From contig JAERTE010000039.1 in assembly GCA_016845145.1 (NCBI GenBank), forward strand, positions 1 to 45,727: 45,727 nt of DNA. The letters run 5' to 3'. This DNA comes from Rhodospirillaceae bacterium (lineage in GTDB: Bacteria > Pseudomonadota > Alphaproteobacteria > Rhodospirillales > Casp-alpha2). The notes beneath the pieces were generated by a model, which had not been told where the DNA came from, did not search any database, and saw nothing but the letters and a program-made list of their open reading frames with translations. Below are positions 15,824-24,446 of the stretch, in pieces. Made by a program: the position numbers and the translations under genes. Each line of letters opens with the position of its first letter. Within the stretch, counting starts at the first letter, position 1.

Positions 15824-17491
15824 TTATCGGGAAATTTCGTGCTCAAGGGCCGTGGCGACGTCCTTTACCAAGCCCGCCCAATTGCCACGAGCCGTTTGCC
15901 GGAACAATCTGGCGGAGGGATACCAGGGCGTATCGTCGCGGCCTTCGAGCCAGCGCCAATCGGCATCATGGGCAAGTATCACCCACATGGGCTTCCCCAT
16001 ACCGCCCGTCAGGTGCGCCATCGATGTACAGATGGTTATCACCAAATCGAGGTCCGCCACCAATGCCGCCGTGGCTGCGAAGTCCGTCATTTGCGGGCGT
16101 AGGTCAACAATTCGATGGTCAAATCCCGCATCGGCAATCTCATCGCCCCGCACGCCGTGCTGCAACGAAAAGAAACGGCACCCTGCAACGTCGAGCAGTG
16201 GCGCCAATTCGCTCAGGCTGGTGGAGCGGTCGGTGTCGGTTGGGTTGCGCGGATTGCCCGCCCACACCAAACCGACCTTAAAGCCGTCGCCGCTCAGGTG
16301 CGTGGGCTCAACGGTTGGCGATAGATAAGGGCCGGTCCATGGCACGGTTTCAGGCATGGTGCCGAACACCGCCGGCAAACTCATGGCCGGGAGATGCAGA
16401 TCGAACGCCGGCAGGCCGCCGCCGGCCTCCAGCACGTGGATGTTTCCGGGCATTGCATCGAGTAGTGGTTTCAATTCCGCCTGGCACTCCACGCTCAACC
16501 GCCCGACCCGCTCCGCCGCCATCGGCAAATAGCGCGCCACCATCATGGTATCGCCCATGCCTTGCTCGGCATGGATCAGCAGTGATTGATCGGGTGCCGG
16601 AGAGCCATCCCACACGGGGACCTGAAATTTCCGGCGGAACGGCGCCATCTGGCGGGTTTTCCAGCGCTTTTCGAAACCGGGCCACGCGTCCGTCCAGCGG
16701 CCTTGTCGCAACAATACAAGCGCTCGATTGAAATCGGCGTCGGCGAAATCGGGCTTTAGGGCCAGGGCGTGTTCGAAAGCCGCGAGTGCCTCGCCGCCAC
16801 GCCCCAGGCTGACCAGCGCATTGCCCCGGTTGTTATGGGCCTCGGCTAAATTGGCATCGAGCCCGAGCGCAATATCGAGATGCATCAGCGCTGAGTCCCA
16901 CAGCCGGCGTTCTGCGAGTACGGCGCCTAGATTGCTACGCGCCGTCGCATTATTCGGGTTTAATTCGACGGCGCTTCGCAGTGTGCTCTCGGCGCTGGTC
17001 AGGTCGCCGGTTGCCAACAAAATGGTACCCAGCGTCTCTTGCGCCTGATCGGAACTTGGAACGGCGGCGACCAAGCGTTCGCCGAGCGCTCGGGCCATCT
17101 CAAGATCGCCCCGACGCCGATACAGGTTTGCCAAGGCCTGCAAAGCAGCGGCCTGGTCCGGTTGCAGTTCCAAAGCGCGCTCATAGCGGTTGATGGCCTC
17201 AATGCTATCTCCCCGCACCTCGGCGGCGGCGGCAAAAATGGCTTGTGCCTGCACCAATCCGGGCTGCACCGCCAGCGCCCGGGCACAATTGGCTTCCGCC
17301 GCAGCAAAGTTTCCAAGCTGCCATTGCACCGTAGCCAAGTTGGTCATGACCCCGACATGCCCTGATGCGGCTTGGTCGATATCCAGCCAAGCACGCTCAG
17401 CTTCCGCCAAGCGCCCGGCTTGTTGAAGTTCCTGTGCGGCTTCGAATTTTGCCTTTAGTTCTTCACGACTGGTTTGTGGAGGATTGCTCAC
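15824..17491 (-). CDS. TPR-repeat glycosyltransferase-like protein
   Basis: A 555-aa protein. About residues 10-270 are tandem tetratricopeptide repeats (for example ALMHLDIALGLDANLAEAH then NRGNALVSLGRGGEALAAF). The C-terminal part has features of the heptosyltransferase/GT9 type: GDGFKVGLVWAGNP, RFFSLQHG, DLVITICTSMAHLTGGMGKP and DWRWLEGRDDTPWYPS. Such proteins are common in alphaproteobacteria and probably glycosylate proteins or surface polymers; the acceptor is unknown. A Cys occupies the place of the more frequent Asp in the DT(S/A)xAHL motif. It starts at GTG 17491 without an evident Shine-Dalgarno sequence. It follows a GST gene by 26 nt. Confidence 0.8.
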   Translation of the reverse strand: MSNPPQTSREELKAKFEAAQELQQAGRLAEAERAWLDIDQAASGHVGVMTNLATVQWQLGNFAAAEANCARALAVQPGLVQAQAIFAAAAEVRGDSIEAINRYERALELQPDQAAALQALANLYRRRGDLEMARALGERLVAAVPSSDQAQETLGTILLATGDLTSAESTLRSAVELNPNNATARSNLGAVLAERRLWDSALMHLDIALGLDANLAEAHNNRGNALVSLGRGGEALAAFEHALALKPDFADADFNRALVLLRQGRWTDAWPGFEKRWKTRQMAPFRRKFQVPVWDGSPAPDQSLLIHAEQGMGDTMMVARYLPMAAERVGRLSVECQAELKPLLDAMPGNIHVLEAGGGLPAFDLHLPAMSLPAVFGTMPETVPWTGPYLSPTVEPTHLSGDGFKVGLVWAGNPRNPTDTDRSTSLSELAPLLDVAGCRFFSLQHGVRGDEIADAGFDHRIVDLRPQMTDFAATAALVADLDLVITICTSMAHLTGGMGKPMWVILAHDADWRWLEGRDDTPWYPSARLFRQTARGNWAGLVKDVATALEHEISR

Positions 17492-17517
17492 AGTGGTTTA
17501 CGTTAGTTCAAGGCGGT

Positions 17518-18126
17518 TTACGGGGGATCGATTGGGATGGTGGCCTGCATGGATGGGCGCTGGGAAAATCCTGCGTACCAGTCCGAAAGGTCCGGTGCGA
17601 TGTGGCGCCAATCCTCGCTTGGAAAGCGAAAATCCAAATATCCCAGTGCGCATGCGATGGTGATGTGGCCAATGGTGAGCGGGGCTTGCAGTTCATCCAC
17701 GCGGGCTTCCAGGTCCGCCATGCTGCGGTGGATGGCGCCCGTTTGATGGGCGATCCAGCCCTTGGAACGCAAATTCTCGCGTCGGGCTTCCTCTCCACGC
17801 CGTAGCAGTGCTGCATCCAAAATACCATCCGCCTCAGCCTGCTGGCGCAGTGCCTGCCAGCGTCGCGGACCGGAAGCGGGAAACATCTTTTCGCCGTCGT
17901 GCAGGCTATCCAGGTATTCGCAAATCACCGGCGAGTCGAAAAGCACCATGCCGTCATCGGTGATCAGTGCCGGGATTTTACCCAGCGGGTTGCGGTCGTG
18001 CAGATCATGACCGGAACCTGACGGACTCGCGTGCACCAATTCCAATTGACTATCGATGCCGGTTTCCTGGGCGACAAGCATCACCTTTCGCACGTAAGGT
18101 GAGGTGGGCCAGTAATAAAGTTGCAT
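17518..18126 (-). CDS. Glutathione S-transferase family protein
   Basis: A 202-aa protein from ATG 18126 (MQLYYWPTSPYVRKV). The N-terminal thioredoxin-fold domain has the glutathione-binding cis-Pro region NPLGKIPALITDDGMVLFDS and ICEYLD. The C-terminal all-helical domain includes TIGHITIACALGYLDFRF. The Ser-Pro at residues 9-10 could supply the activating Ser. The longer start at 18144 lacks support; AAAAGGCAAG sits before 18126. The physiological substrate is unknown. The gene is divergent from the next methyltransferase with 93 nt between starts. Confidence 0.9.
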   Translation of the reverse strand: MQLYYWPTSPYVRKVMLVAQETGIDSQLELVHASPSGSGHDLHDRNPLGKIPALITDDGMVLFDSPVICEYLDSLHDGEKMFPASGPRRWQALRQQAEADGILDAALLRRGEEARRENLRSKGWIAHQTGAIHRSMADLEARVDELQAPLTIGHITIACALGYLDFRFPSEDWRHIAPDLSDWYAGFSQRPSMQATIPIDPP

Positions 18127-18219
18127 GATCTTGCCTTTTTTCATTCGGTAGGCTGGTTTTCAGTGTCCCGGTTCCATACGGGACTGTCAACGCAGCGGCG
18201 GCTGTGTACACTGGCAGCC

Positions 18220-18996
18220 ATGTGGCGCGATGTTATCGATATCAGGGATTTCTATAGCTCGTCGTTGGGACGGCAAGGACGACGCATGATCAATGCGCGT
18301 CTGCGGCAGATGTGGCCCGACGCAAAAGGCCAATCCGTTTTGGGCCTGGGGTATGCGGTGCCGTACCTGGGTGAGCTTCGAGGCGAGGCGGCGCGTGTGA
18401 TCGCCGCCATGCCGGCCGAACAGGGTGTGTTGCATTGGCCGGCTGACGGCCCAGGCCAGACCACCTTGGTGGATGAATTGGCCTTGCCGTTCGAAGATCT
18501 CAGCATGGACCGCGTGATCTTGGTGCATGCGCTTGAGTACAGTGAGCAGGTACGGCCATTGCTGCGCGAGGTGTGGCGAGTGCTGGCCGGCAGCGGACGG
18601 TTGATTGTCATCGTGCCGAACCGGCGTGGCCTATGGGCGCGCTTCGAGCGTACGCCGTTTGGATCTGGATTGCCCTATTCCCGCCAGCAGTTATCCCATA
18701 CGCTGCGCGAGAATATGTTCACGCCGGTGGATACCACGCGTGCACTGTTCGTGCCGCCATTGCGCTCGCGCATGTTGCTATCGGTAGCTGGGGCGTTGGA
18801 AACCATCGGCAGCCGTTATTTCCCCATGTTGGGCGGCGTGATCATCGCCGAAGCCACCAAGCAGATATACGCCGGTAGTGCTGCGAGCGCGAAGGCCCGG
18901 ATGCGTGGTTATGTGACGATGCCAAATCAAACCCGCCGAGAAATCCACCGAAAAACGCACCGAATTGCGACGGGTAACAAACGCAGTTTGCTTTGA
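18220..18996 (+). CDS. Class I SAM-dependent methyltransferase-like protein
   Basis: A 258-aa protein from ATG 18220 (MWRDVIDIRDFY). Motif I is GQSVLGLGYAVPYLGE, with Leu and Tyr in place of some of the usual glycines. ALPFEDLSMDRVILVHALEY and GSGRLIVIVPNR correspond to methyltransferase motifs II and III. The long C-terminal tail is basic (KARMRGYVTM to KRSLL). The frame extends up to 18121 but that part lies in the divergent promoter region. The gene leads into the aromatic amino-acid operon after an 89-nt gap; co-transcription is uncertain. Confidence 0.75.
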   Translation: MWRDVIDIRDFYSSSLGRQGRRMINARLRQMWPDAKGQSVLGLGYAVPYLGELRGEAARVIAAMPAEQGVLHWPADGPGQTTLVDELALPFEDLSMDRVILVHALEYSEQVRPLLREVWRVLAGSGRLIVIVPNRRGLWARFERTPFGSGLPYSRQQLSHTLRENMFTPVDTTRALFVPPLRSRMLLSVAGALETIGSRYFPMLGGVIIAEATKQIYAGSAASAKARMRGYVTMPNQTRREIHRKTHRIATGNKRSLL

Positions 18997-19085
18997 TTTT
19001 ACCGAGCCATGCCAGTATCACTAGCGGGCTTCGGCTGATGAGATAAATTGGCGGGTGAGCAAAGGCCTGCGGGGACAGATCGGCG

Positions 19086-19970
19086 ATGACGACCAAAGAA
19101 GAAAAACTGTTGGAATTGCGCCACGAGATCGATGCCATCGATCGGGGCATGCACGATCTGATTCAGCGCCGTACGCGGGTTGTCGAGGGCGTGCGCGACG
19201 TCAAGGAAGGCGACGACGTGAAGATTCGTCCCGCCCGTGAAGCGCGGATTCTCTATCGATTGTGTGAGGAACACAAAGGGCATTTCCCGAAACGCGAGCT
19301 CTGCCGGATCTGGCGTGAGATGATTGTTGCCACGCTCAGTTTTGAAGGGCCGTTTTCCGTCGCCGTATTCCATCCCGACGATACGCCCGGCTATTGGGAT
19401 TTAGCACGCGACCAATACGGTACGTTTACGCCGATGCAGCGCCACACCTCGGCCCGCGCCGTCGTCGAGGCGGTGCGCGAGCATCAGGCCACGGTTGGCG
19501 TGCTGCCGTTTCCGAGCCGCGATAAGGACGAGCCCTGGTGGCGTTTTTTGGTCAGTGAATCCCCCGAAACACCGCGGGTTATCGTGCGGCTGCCGTTCAT
19601 TCCTGGTTCCAACACCCACGATCTCGATCTTGATGCTCTGGTCATCTGCCCGGTGCCGCAAGAAGAGACCGGGCGTGACCGTTCCATGCTGGCGGTCGAG
19701 GCGGAAGAGGACATCGGTTATCCGGCCATTGAGAACGCTCTGTCTCAGGCGGGGTTTTCGGCAGCCTTCCACCAGCTTTGGCACGATCCCAGCCGTCCGC
19801 CCGGCTGGACCTATCTGGTTGAGGTATTCGGCTATGTTGGACCCGATAGCCGCCAGATGTCGCGGTTGAAAGATGCGTTGGGCAACCGTGTCTCGAGGAT
19901 TATCCAGTTGGGTGGTTACGGCACGCCGCTCAGTGAGCGTGACTTGGCGCCCGCGTCCGAAGAGGAATAA
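19086..19970 (+). CDS. AroQ-type chorismate mutase with C-terminal prephenate-dehydratase-like region
   Basis: Converts chorismate to prephenate. Residues 1-90 are an AroQ (type II) helical mutase domain: LRHEIDAIDRGMHDLIQRR, then KIRPAREARILYRL and WREMIVATLS. The remaining 200 residues have the outline of a prephenate dehydratase plus an ACT-like segment (TYLVEVFGYV), but the conserved TRF motif of the catalytic domain is not visible. I infer an active mutase and a doubtful dehydratase. Together with hisC and tyrC downstream it supplies tyrosine and phenylalanine precursors. The gene precedes hisC by only 2 nt. Confidence 0.85.
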   Translation: MTTKEEKLLELRHEIDAIDRGMHDLIQRRTRVVEGVRDVKEGDDVKIRPAREARILYRLCEEHKGHFPKRELCRIWREMIVATLSFEGPFSVAVFHPDDTPGYWDLARDQYGTFTPMQRHTSARAVVEAVREHQATVGVLPFPSRDKDEPWWRFLVSESPETPRVIVRLPFIPGSNTHDLDLDALVICPVPQEETGRDRSMLAVEAEEDIGYPAIENALSQAGFSAAFHQLWHDPSRPPGWTYLVEVFGYVGPDSRQMSRLKDALGNRVSRIIQLGGYGTPLSERDLAPASEEE

Positions 19971-19972
19971 AT

Positions 19973-21070
19973 ATGAGCACCCCTGTCGTTCAACCCGGTA
20001 TCATGGATATCGCACCCTACGTGGCGGGCGAGTCCGACGTTGAAGGTGCTGCGCGCATCATCAAGCTGAGTTCCAACGAAAGTGCGCTGGGGCCGAGCCC
20101 CAATGCCTCTTCAGCCGTTGCCGACATCGCCCGCACCTTGCACCGTTACCCGGACGGCGATTGCGCCGATGTGCGCCGCGCCATCGCCGAAACATTCTCG
20201 CTGGATGCGGCGAAGATCGTCTGCGGTTCGGGCTCGGACGAGATTATCAGCCTGATTTGTCAGGCCTTTGCCGGCCTCGGCGACGAAGTGTTGTATTCCG
20301 AGCACGGTTTTCTCATGTACCCGATTTCAGCGAAGGCCGCCGGCGCCACACCCGTGACCGCGCCTGAAACCGACCTGACCACAGATGTCGATGCCTTGTT
20401 GGCGGCGGTCACGGATAAGACTCGTATTGTGTTTGTCGCCAATCCGAACAATCCCACCGGCACGTATATCGCGGCGTCGGAGATGCAGCGCCTGCGCGAT
20501 GGATTGCGTAGTGATGTTCTGTTGGTCATTGATGCGGCTTACGCGGAGTATGTCGGCCGCGATGATTACGCCGATGGCGCAGCATTGGTCGAAGCCAACG
20601 ACAACGTCATCATGACGCGCACATTCTCCAAGATTTACGGCCTTGGCGGCATGAGGCTGGGGTGGGGCTATATGCCCGCCGCCCTTGCCGATGTATTGCA
20701 TCGCGTGCGCGGCCCCTTCAACGTCAGCGCCGCTGCGCAAGCGGCCGGTGCGGCCGCGGTGCGCGACATTGCGTTTACCGGCAAAGTTCGCGCCCACAAT
20801 GACAAATGGTTGCCCTGGACACGCGGGCGCCTGATTGGCTTGGGGCTCCGTGTTACCGACAGCGTCGGCAATTTTTTGCTGGTTTGCTTTGACGGCCTGC
20901 CCGATCACGACGCCGAAGGGGCCGATGCGTTTCTCAAGGCCGACGGTATTATCGTGCGGCGCATGGCGGGCTACGGCTTGCCGGAATGTCTGCGGATCAC
21001 CGTGGGCACGGAAGAGGAAATGCGCGCCGTCGTCGACAGCCTGGGGCGTTTCCTGGGGAAAAACCAATGA
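19973..21070 (+). CDS. hisC: Histidinol-phosphate / aromatic aminotransferase HisC
   Basis: A PLP-dependent class I/II aminotransferase of 365 aa. The motif FSKIYGLGGMRLGW contains the PLP-binding lysine, and NPNNPTGTYI and DAAYAEYVGRDD are family markers; the C-terminal RITVGTEEEM carries the substrate-carboxylate Arg. HisC makes histidinol phosphate, and many also transaminate aromatic keto acids. Placement between chorismate mutase and prephenate dehydrogenase favours an aromatic role here. The stop overlaps the next start (ATGA). Confidence 0.93.
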   Translation: MSTPVVQPGIMDIAPYVAGESDVEGAARIIKLSSNESALGPSPNASSAVADIARTLHRYPDGDCADVRRAIAETFSLDAAKIVCGSGSDEIISLICQAFAGLGDEVLYSEHGFLMYPISAKAAGATPVTAPETDLTTDVDALLAAVTDKTRIVFVANPNNPTGTYIAASEMQRLRDGLRSDVLLVIDAAYAEYVGRDDYADGAALVEANDNVIMTRTFSKIYGLGGMRLGWGYMPAALADVLHRVRGPFNVSAAAQAAGAAAVRDIAFTGKVRAHNDKWLPWTRGRLIGLGLRVTDSVGNFLLVCFDGLPDHDAEGADAFLKADGIIVRRMAGYGLPECLRITVGTEEEMRAVVDSLGRFLGKNQ

Positions 21071-21990
21071 GTGCCAAACGCAAACCGCGTCCCTTTAGCC
21101 GTGTGGCGCTGATTGGTATCGGCCTGATCGGGTCGTCCATCGCGCGCGGTATCAAGAAACACAAGCTGTCGCACGAGGTCGCGATATCGACGCGCAGGCG
21201 CACGACATTGAATACGGCGCGCAAGCTCGGGCTCGGCTCCAGCTATCACCTGAAGGCTGCGCAGGCGGTGAAGAACGCCGACCTCGTTATCCTGTGCGCG
21301 CCCTTGGGCGCCAACAAGGCTTTGGCGCAGGAAATCGCCCCGCACCTCAAGCCGGGCGCCATCGTTTCCGACGTGGGCTCGTGCAAGGAATCGGTGATCA
21401 AGGATGTTGGGCCGCATTTGCCCGAAGGCGTACATCTGGTGCCGGCGCATCCGATCGCGGGTACCGAACATTCCGGGCCCGAGGCCGGGTTCGCCGCACT
21501 GTTTGAAGACCGTTGGTGCGTCCTGACCCCGGCCGACGGCATTGATGCGAAAGCGGTCAAGGCGGTGGAGGGCTTTTGGCGCAAGCTGGGCTCGCGCGTC
21601 GAAATCATGGACGCGGCGCATCACGACCAAGTGTTGGCCATCACGTCGCACCTGCCGCATTTGATTTCCTATACCATCGTCGATACGGCGACGGACCTGG
21701 AGCGTGATCTGCAAAAGGAAGTGGTGCGCTATTCCGCCGGTGGGTTCCGCGAGTTCACCCGCATTGCGGCCTCCGATCCAACCATGTGGCGTGACGTGTT
21801 TTTGTCCAATCGCGATGCGGTGCTGGAAATTTTGGGCCGTTTCACCGAAGACCTGACAGCCTTGCAGCGCGCAATCCGGCGCGGTGACGGTGAGTTGCTG
21901 CACGACCGCTTCACCCGCACCCGCGCCATTCGCCGCGAGGTTATCGACGCCAAGCAGGCCGGTACCGAGCCATGGCGCAACCGACGCTAA
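21067..21990 (+). CDS. tyrC: Prephenate/arogenate dehydrogenase TyrC
   Basis: An NAD(P)-dependent oxidative decarboxylase of 307 aa making 4-hydroxyphenylpyruvate or tyrosine. The Rossmann motif is RVALIGIGLIGSSIARGI at about residues 13-30. LVPAHPIAGTEHSGP has the catalytic His, and FREFTRIAASDPTMWRDVF the conserved helical segment. The start at 21067 is fixed by the ATGA overlap with hisC. The specificity for prephenate or arogenate cannot be told from sequence alone. Its last 19 nt overlap the following enolase-superfamily gene in another frame. Confidence 0.92.
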   Translation: MSAKRKPRPFSRVALIGIGLIGSSIARGIKKHKLSHEVAISTRRRTTLNTARKLGLGSSYHLKAAQAVKNADLVILCAPLGANKALAQEIAPHLKPGAIVSDVGSCKESVIKDVGPHLPEGVHLVPAHPIAGTEHSGPEAGFAALFEDRWCVLTPADGIDAKAVKAVEGFWRKLGSRVEIMDAAHHDQVLAITSHLPHLISYTIVDTATDLERDLQKEVVRYSAGGFREFTRIAASDPTMWRDVFLSNRDAVLEILGRFTEDLTALQRAIRRGDGELLHDRFTRTRAIRREVIDAKQAGTEPWRNRR

Positions 21991-23072
21991 CGCTCAAAGA
22001 CATCAAGCTTCGCGCCGTCAGCGTACCGTTGCGGCGCCCGTTGGTGACGCGCGTCGTGACCATCGAGCGCGCACCGCTGTTGCTGATAGATCTGGAAACC
22101 GAACAAGGCATCACCGGCCGCGCCTATCTGTTCGGCTATCTGCCGCAAGGCCCGGTCTACATGGCGCCGTTGCTGTGCGGTATTGCGGATATGTGCAGAG
22201 GTGACGCGTTGGCGCCCGTTGATCTGTTCGCCAAGGCCCGCAAGGGCCTGACTCTTATGGGGCACGAGGGTTTGAGCCTGCTGGCGATCTCGGGCTTCGA
22301 CATGGCGTGTTGGGACGCGCTGGCGCAAGCCGCCGGTCAACCGTTGGCGGTGATGTTGGGCGGCACAACCGATCCCATCCCCGCCTACAATTCCAACGGT
22401 CTCGGCCTGATGGACCCAAGCGCGCTGGCCGACGAAGCTTTGGCATTGATCGACGAAGGCGGCTTTAAGATGATCAAGCTGCGGCTTGGGCGCGAGCGCT
22501 TGGCTGACGACATCGCCGCCGTGCGCAACGTGCGCGCCGCCATCGGTGACGACGTGCTGTTGCCCGTCGATTTCAACCAAGGTTTGGACGTGGAAGAGGC
22601 CGTGCGCCGTGGCCGGGCACTCGACGATGAAGGCATTTATTGGATCGAAGAGCCCATCGTCTATGACGACCTCATCGGCAACGCCCGCATCACCGCCGAG
22701 GTGGCGACGCCGATACAGGTTGGCGAGAATTTCTATGGCCCCAAAGACATGGCCCGTTCGCTCGAGGCCGGCGCTTGCGATTGGGTGATGCCCGATGCCG
22801 AGCGCATCGGAGGCGTGACCGGCTGGCTGCGCGCTGCCGCCTTGGCCGAGACGGCGGGCATCCGCATGTCGAGCCACATCCTGCCGGAAGTCTCAGCGCA
22901 CCTGATGGCCGTGACACCGACGGCACACTGGTTGGAATATGTCGATTGGGCCAACCCGATCCTGGCTGAGTCCCTGAAGATCGAGAACGGCCACGCCTTA
23001 CTCCCGAATGTTCCGGGCACGGGCATCAGTTGGAACGAAGCCGCGGTCGAGAAATATCAAGTGGATTTATAG
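21972..23072 (+). CDS. Mandelate racemase/muconate lactonizing enzyme family protein
   Basis: An enolase-superfamily protein of 366 aa. The N-terminal capping domain ends near residue 130. The barrel shows the KxR-type catalytic element (MIKLRLG), metal ligands in PVDFNQ, WIEEP and VGENF, and a His in MSSHILPE. These features suggest base-catalysed proton abstraction from a carboxylate substrate, but the actual substrate is not identifiable. The overlap with tyrC implies operon expression with the aromatic genes, which is an unusual partner. Confidence 0.88.
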   Translation: MAQPTLTLKDIKLRAVSVPLRRPLVTRVVTIERAPLLLIDLETEQGITGRAYLFGYLPQGPVYMAPLLCGIADMCRGDALAPVDLFAKARKGLTLMGHEGLSLLAISGFDMACWDALAQAAGQPLAVMLGGTTDPIPAYNSNGLGLMDPSALADEALALIDEGGFKMIKLRLGRERLADDIAAVRNVRAAIGDDVLLPVDFNQGLDVEEAVRRGRALDDEGIYWIEEPIVYDDLIGNARITAEVATPIQVGENFYGPKDMARSLEAGACDWVMPDAERIGGVTGWLRAAALAETAGIRMSSHILPEVSAHLMAVTPTAHWLEYVDWANPILAESLKIENGHALLPNVPGTGISWNEAAVEKYQVDL

Positions 23073-23163
23073 ACAGGGCGGCGCGGTTTTCCGCGGGACC
23101 AAGATACGTCCACAGGCACCCACTCGTCCGTATTCACGCCGTGGAGGCGGCTTCCCAGCCCCT

Positions 23164-23655
23164 CTATATTTGATTCTTTCCGTCTGCGGCTTCGAAGCGG
23201 TAGACGGTAACCCCACCGCGTAACGAGGTTGCCTTTCCGAACAGCTGCCAGCCGCGTTGTTTCAGGATCCCTTCTGCAGTATCTGTCGAACAATACATCG
23301 CTTCGAAACCCAGCCGCCGTGCCTCGTCTTCCATGGCGGCGATAAGTCTGGTGCCGATGCCTTGGCCGCGTTGCGCTCTGGCGACCAGAACCGCCGCCAA
23401 CCACGGTCCGACGCCAAGTTCGTCGCCAACCGATTCGGCTTTCAATGCCGCCGTGCCAATTACGTTGCCATCTTCTCCCACGGCCACGAGGCAGATCGGC
23501 ATCTGGTTCTTGCTTCGGCAGGCGACCAAATCTTGCTTCGCGTCGCCCGCACCACCGGGGCCATACCACGGTGCCCATTCCTCGACGAACCAACTCTCGA
23601 GGGTCGGCACGAATTCCGGACAATCGATAAGATGCATGATTTGCACGCTAATCAT
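23164..23655 (-). CDS. GNAT-family acetyltransferase
   Basis: A 163-aa protein with motif A in VARAQRGQGIGTRLIAAMEDEA and a downstream RRLGFEAMYCSTDTAEGI plus ILKQRGWQLFG segment, typical of GNAT enzymes. The N-terminus is rich in Trp (SWFVEEWAPWYGPGG). The start at 23655 overlaps the end of the citryl-CoA lyase gene by 8 nt; upstream ATGs at 23661 and 23673 are possible. The acceptor is unknown; expression is probably coupled to the lyase gene. Confidence 0.82.
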   Translation of the reverse strand: MISVQIMHLIDCPEFVPTLESWFVEEWAPWYGPGGAGDAKQDLVACRSKNQMPICLVAVGEDGNVIGTAALKAESVGDELGVGPWLAAVLVARAQRGQGIGTRLIAAMEDEARRLGFEAMYCSTDTAEGILKQRGWQLFGKATSLRGGVTVYRFEAADGKNQI

Positions 23656-24436
23656 CCCCATATTCGATCCCATCTGCGGGGATATGCCGCCAGGTGGTGT
23701 CTTGCGATTGTTCCTCGAGGTAGTGCGTGCCCATGGAGACGCTGCGCGGTGTGAGTAGGAACATCCGTGTCGATTGCCAAGGGAATCCTAAGTCCAAGAT
23801 CACGGCGGCGCTGACCCCGTCGACGTTCATGGGGATCGCCCGCCCGCCGCGCGCTCGTGCCAGTTCCTCGCCGATGGCTTCGGCGAAGCGGCCATAGCGG
23901 CCATGTGTGCCTTGTTGTTTTGCGATATTCATGACCTTCGGCGCGCGCGGGTCGGCGCCGTGCAGCGGGATGCCGTAGCCGGGCATGCGTTCGCCTCTCG
24001 CCTTAACGCCAGCGACCACATCGGCGGCGCGGGCGCGGAGATCCTCATCGTCAGGGTTTTCCGCTAAATCCGCCAGGCTTCCCACCATCAACTTGGCCAA
24101 TTGCTCGCCCAACCCGCCCATCTTGTCGCCGAACGCCAAAATGCCACCGGCTATCGCCGATTGGATATTGGTCCCGTAAGAGGCAAAACAGCGTGAGATC
24201 ATCGACGGCGGCGCGATGCCGTGCTCCATACACGCAATCAGCAAGGCATCGAGTACGCGGGTTTGCGCAGGCGTCGGCTTGCGGCCTTGCAGCATCAAGA
24301 ACATCATGCCGGCGAAGCTCATGTCGTCGATCAAATCATCCAGGCTGTGACCGTGGACGATGATGTCTTCTTCCGCATCAGTACTGACCACCTGACTGAT
24401 GGATGTTTGCCATTCGCTCATGTCTTTGGTCGGCAT
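23648..24436 (-). CDS. Citryl-CoA lyase (citrate-synthase-like)
   Basis: A 262-aa protein of the short citrate-synthase-like family that cleaves or forms citryl-CoA. MPGYGIPLHGADPRAPKVM contains the conserved Gly-rich loop with active-site His and the Asp-Pro-Arg element, and IPMNVDGVSAAVILDLGFPW contains the catalytic Asp region. It is much shorter than true citrate synthase (about 430 aa). AAGGAAA lies just before the ATG. It is followed by a GNAT gene and preceded by the nuclease-like gene with a 10-nt gap. The biological role in this organism is not shown. Confidence 0.85.
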   Translation of the reverse strand: MPTKDMSEWQTSISQVVSTDAEEDIIVHGHSLDDLIDDMSFAGMMFLMLQGRKPTPAQTRVLDALLIACMEHGIAPPSMISRCFASYGTNIQSAIAGGILAFGDKMGGLGEQLAKLMVGSLADLAENPDDEDLRARAADVVAGVKARGERMPGYGIPLHGADPRAPKVMNIAKQQGTHGRYGRFAEAIGEELARARGGRAIPMNVDGVSAAVILDLGFPWQSTRMFLLTPRSVSMGTHYLEEQSQDTTWRHIPADGIEYGDD

Positions 24437-24446
24437 GGACGTTTCC

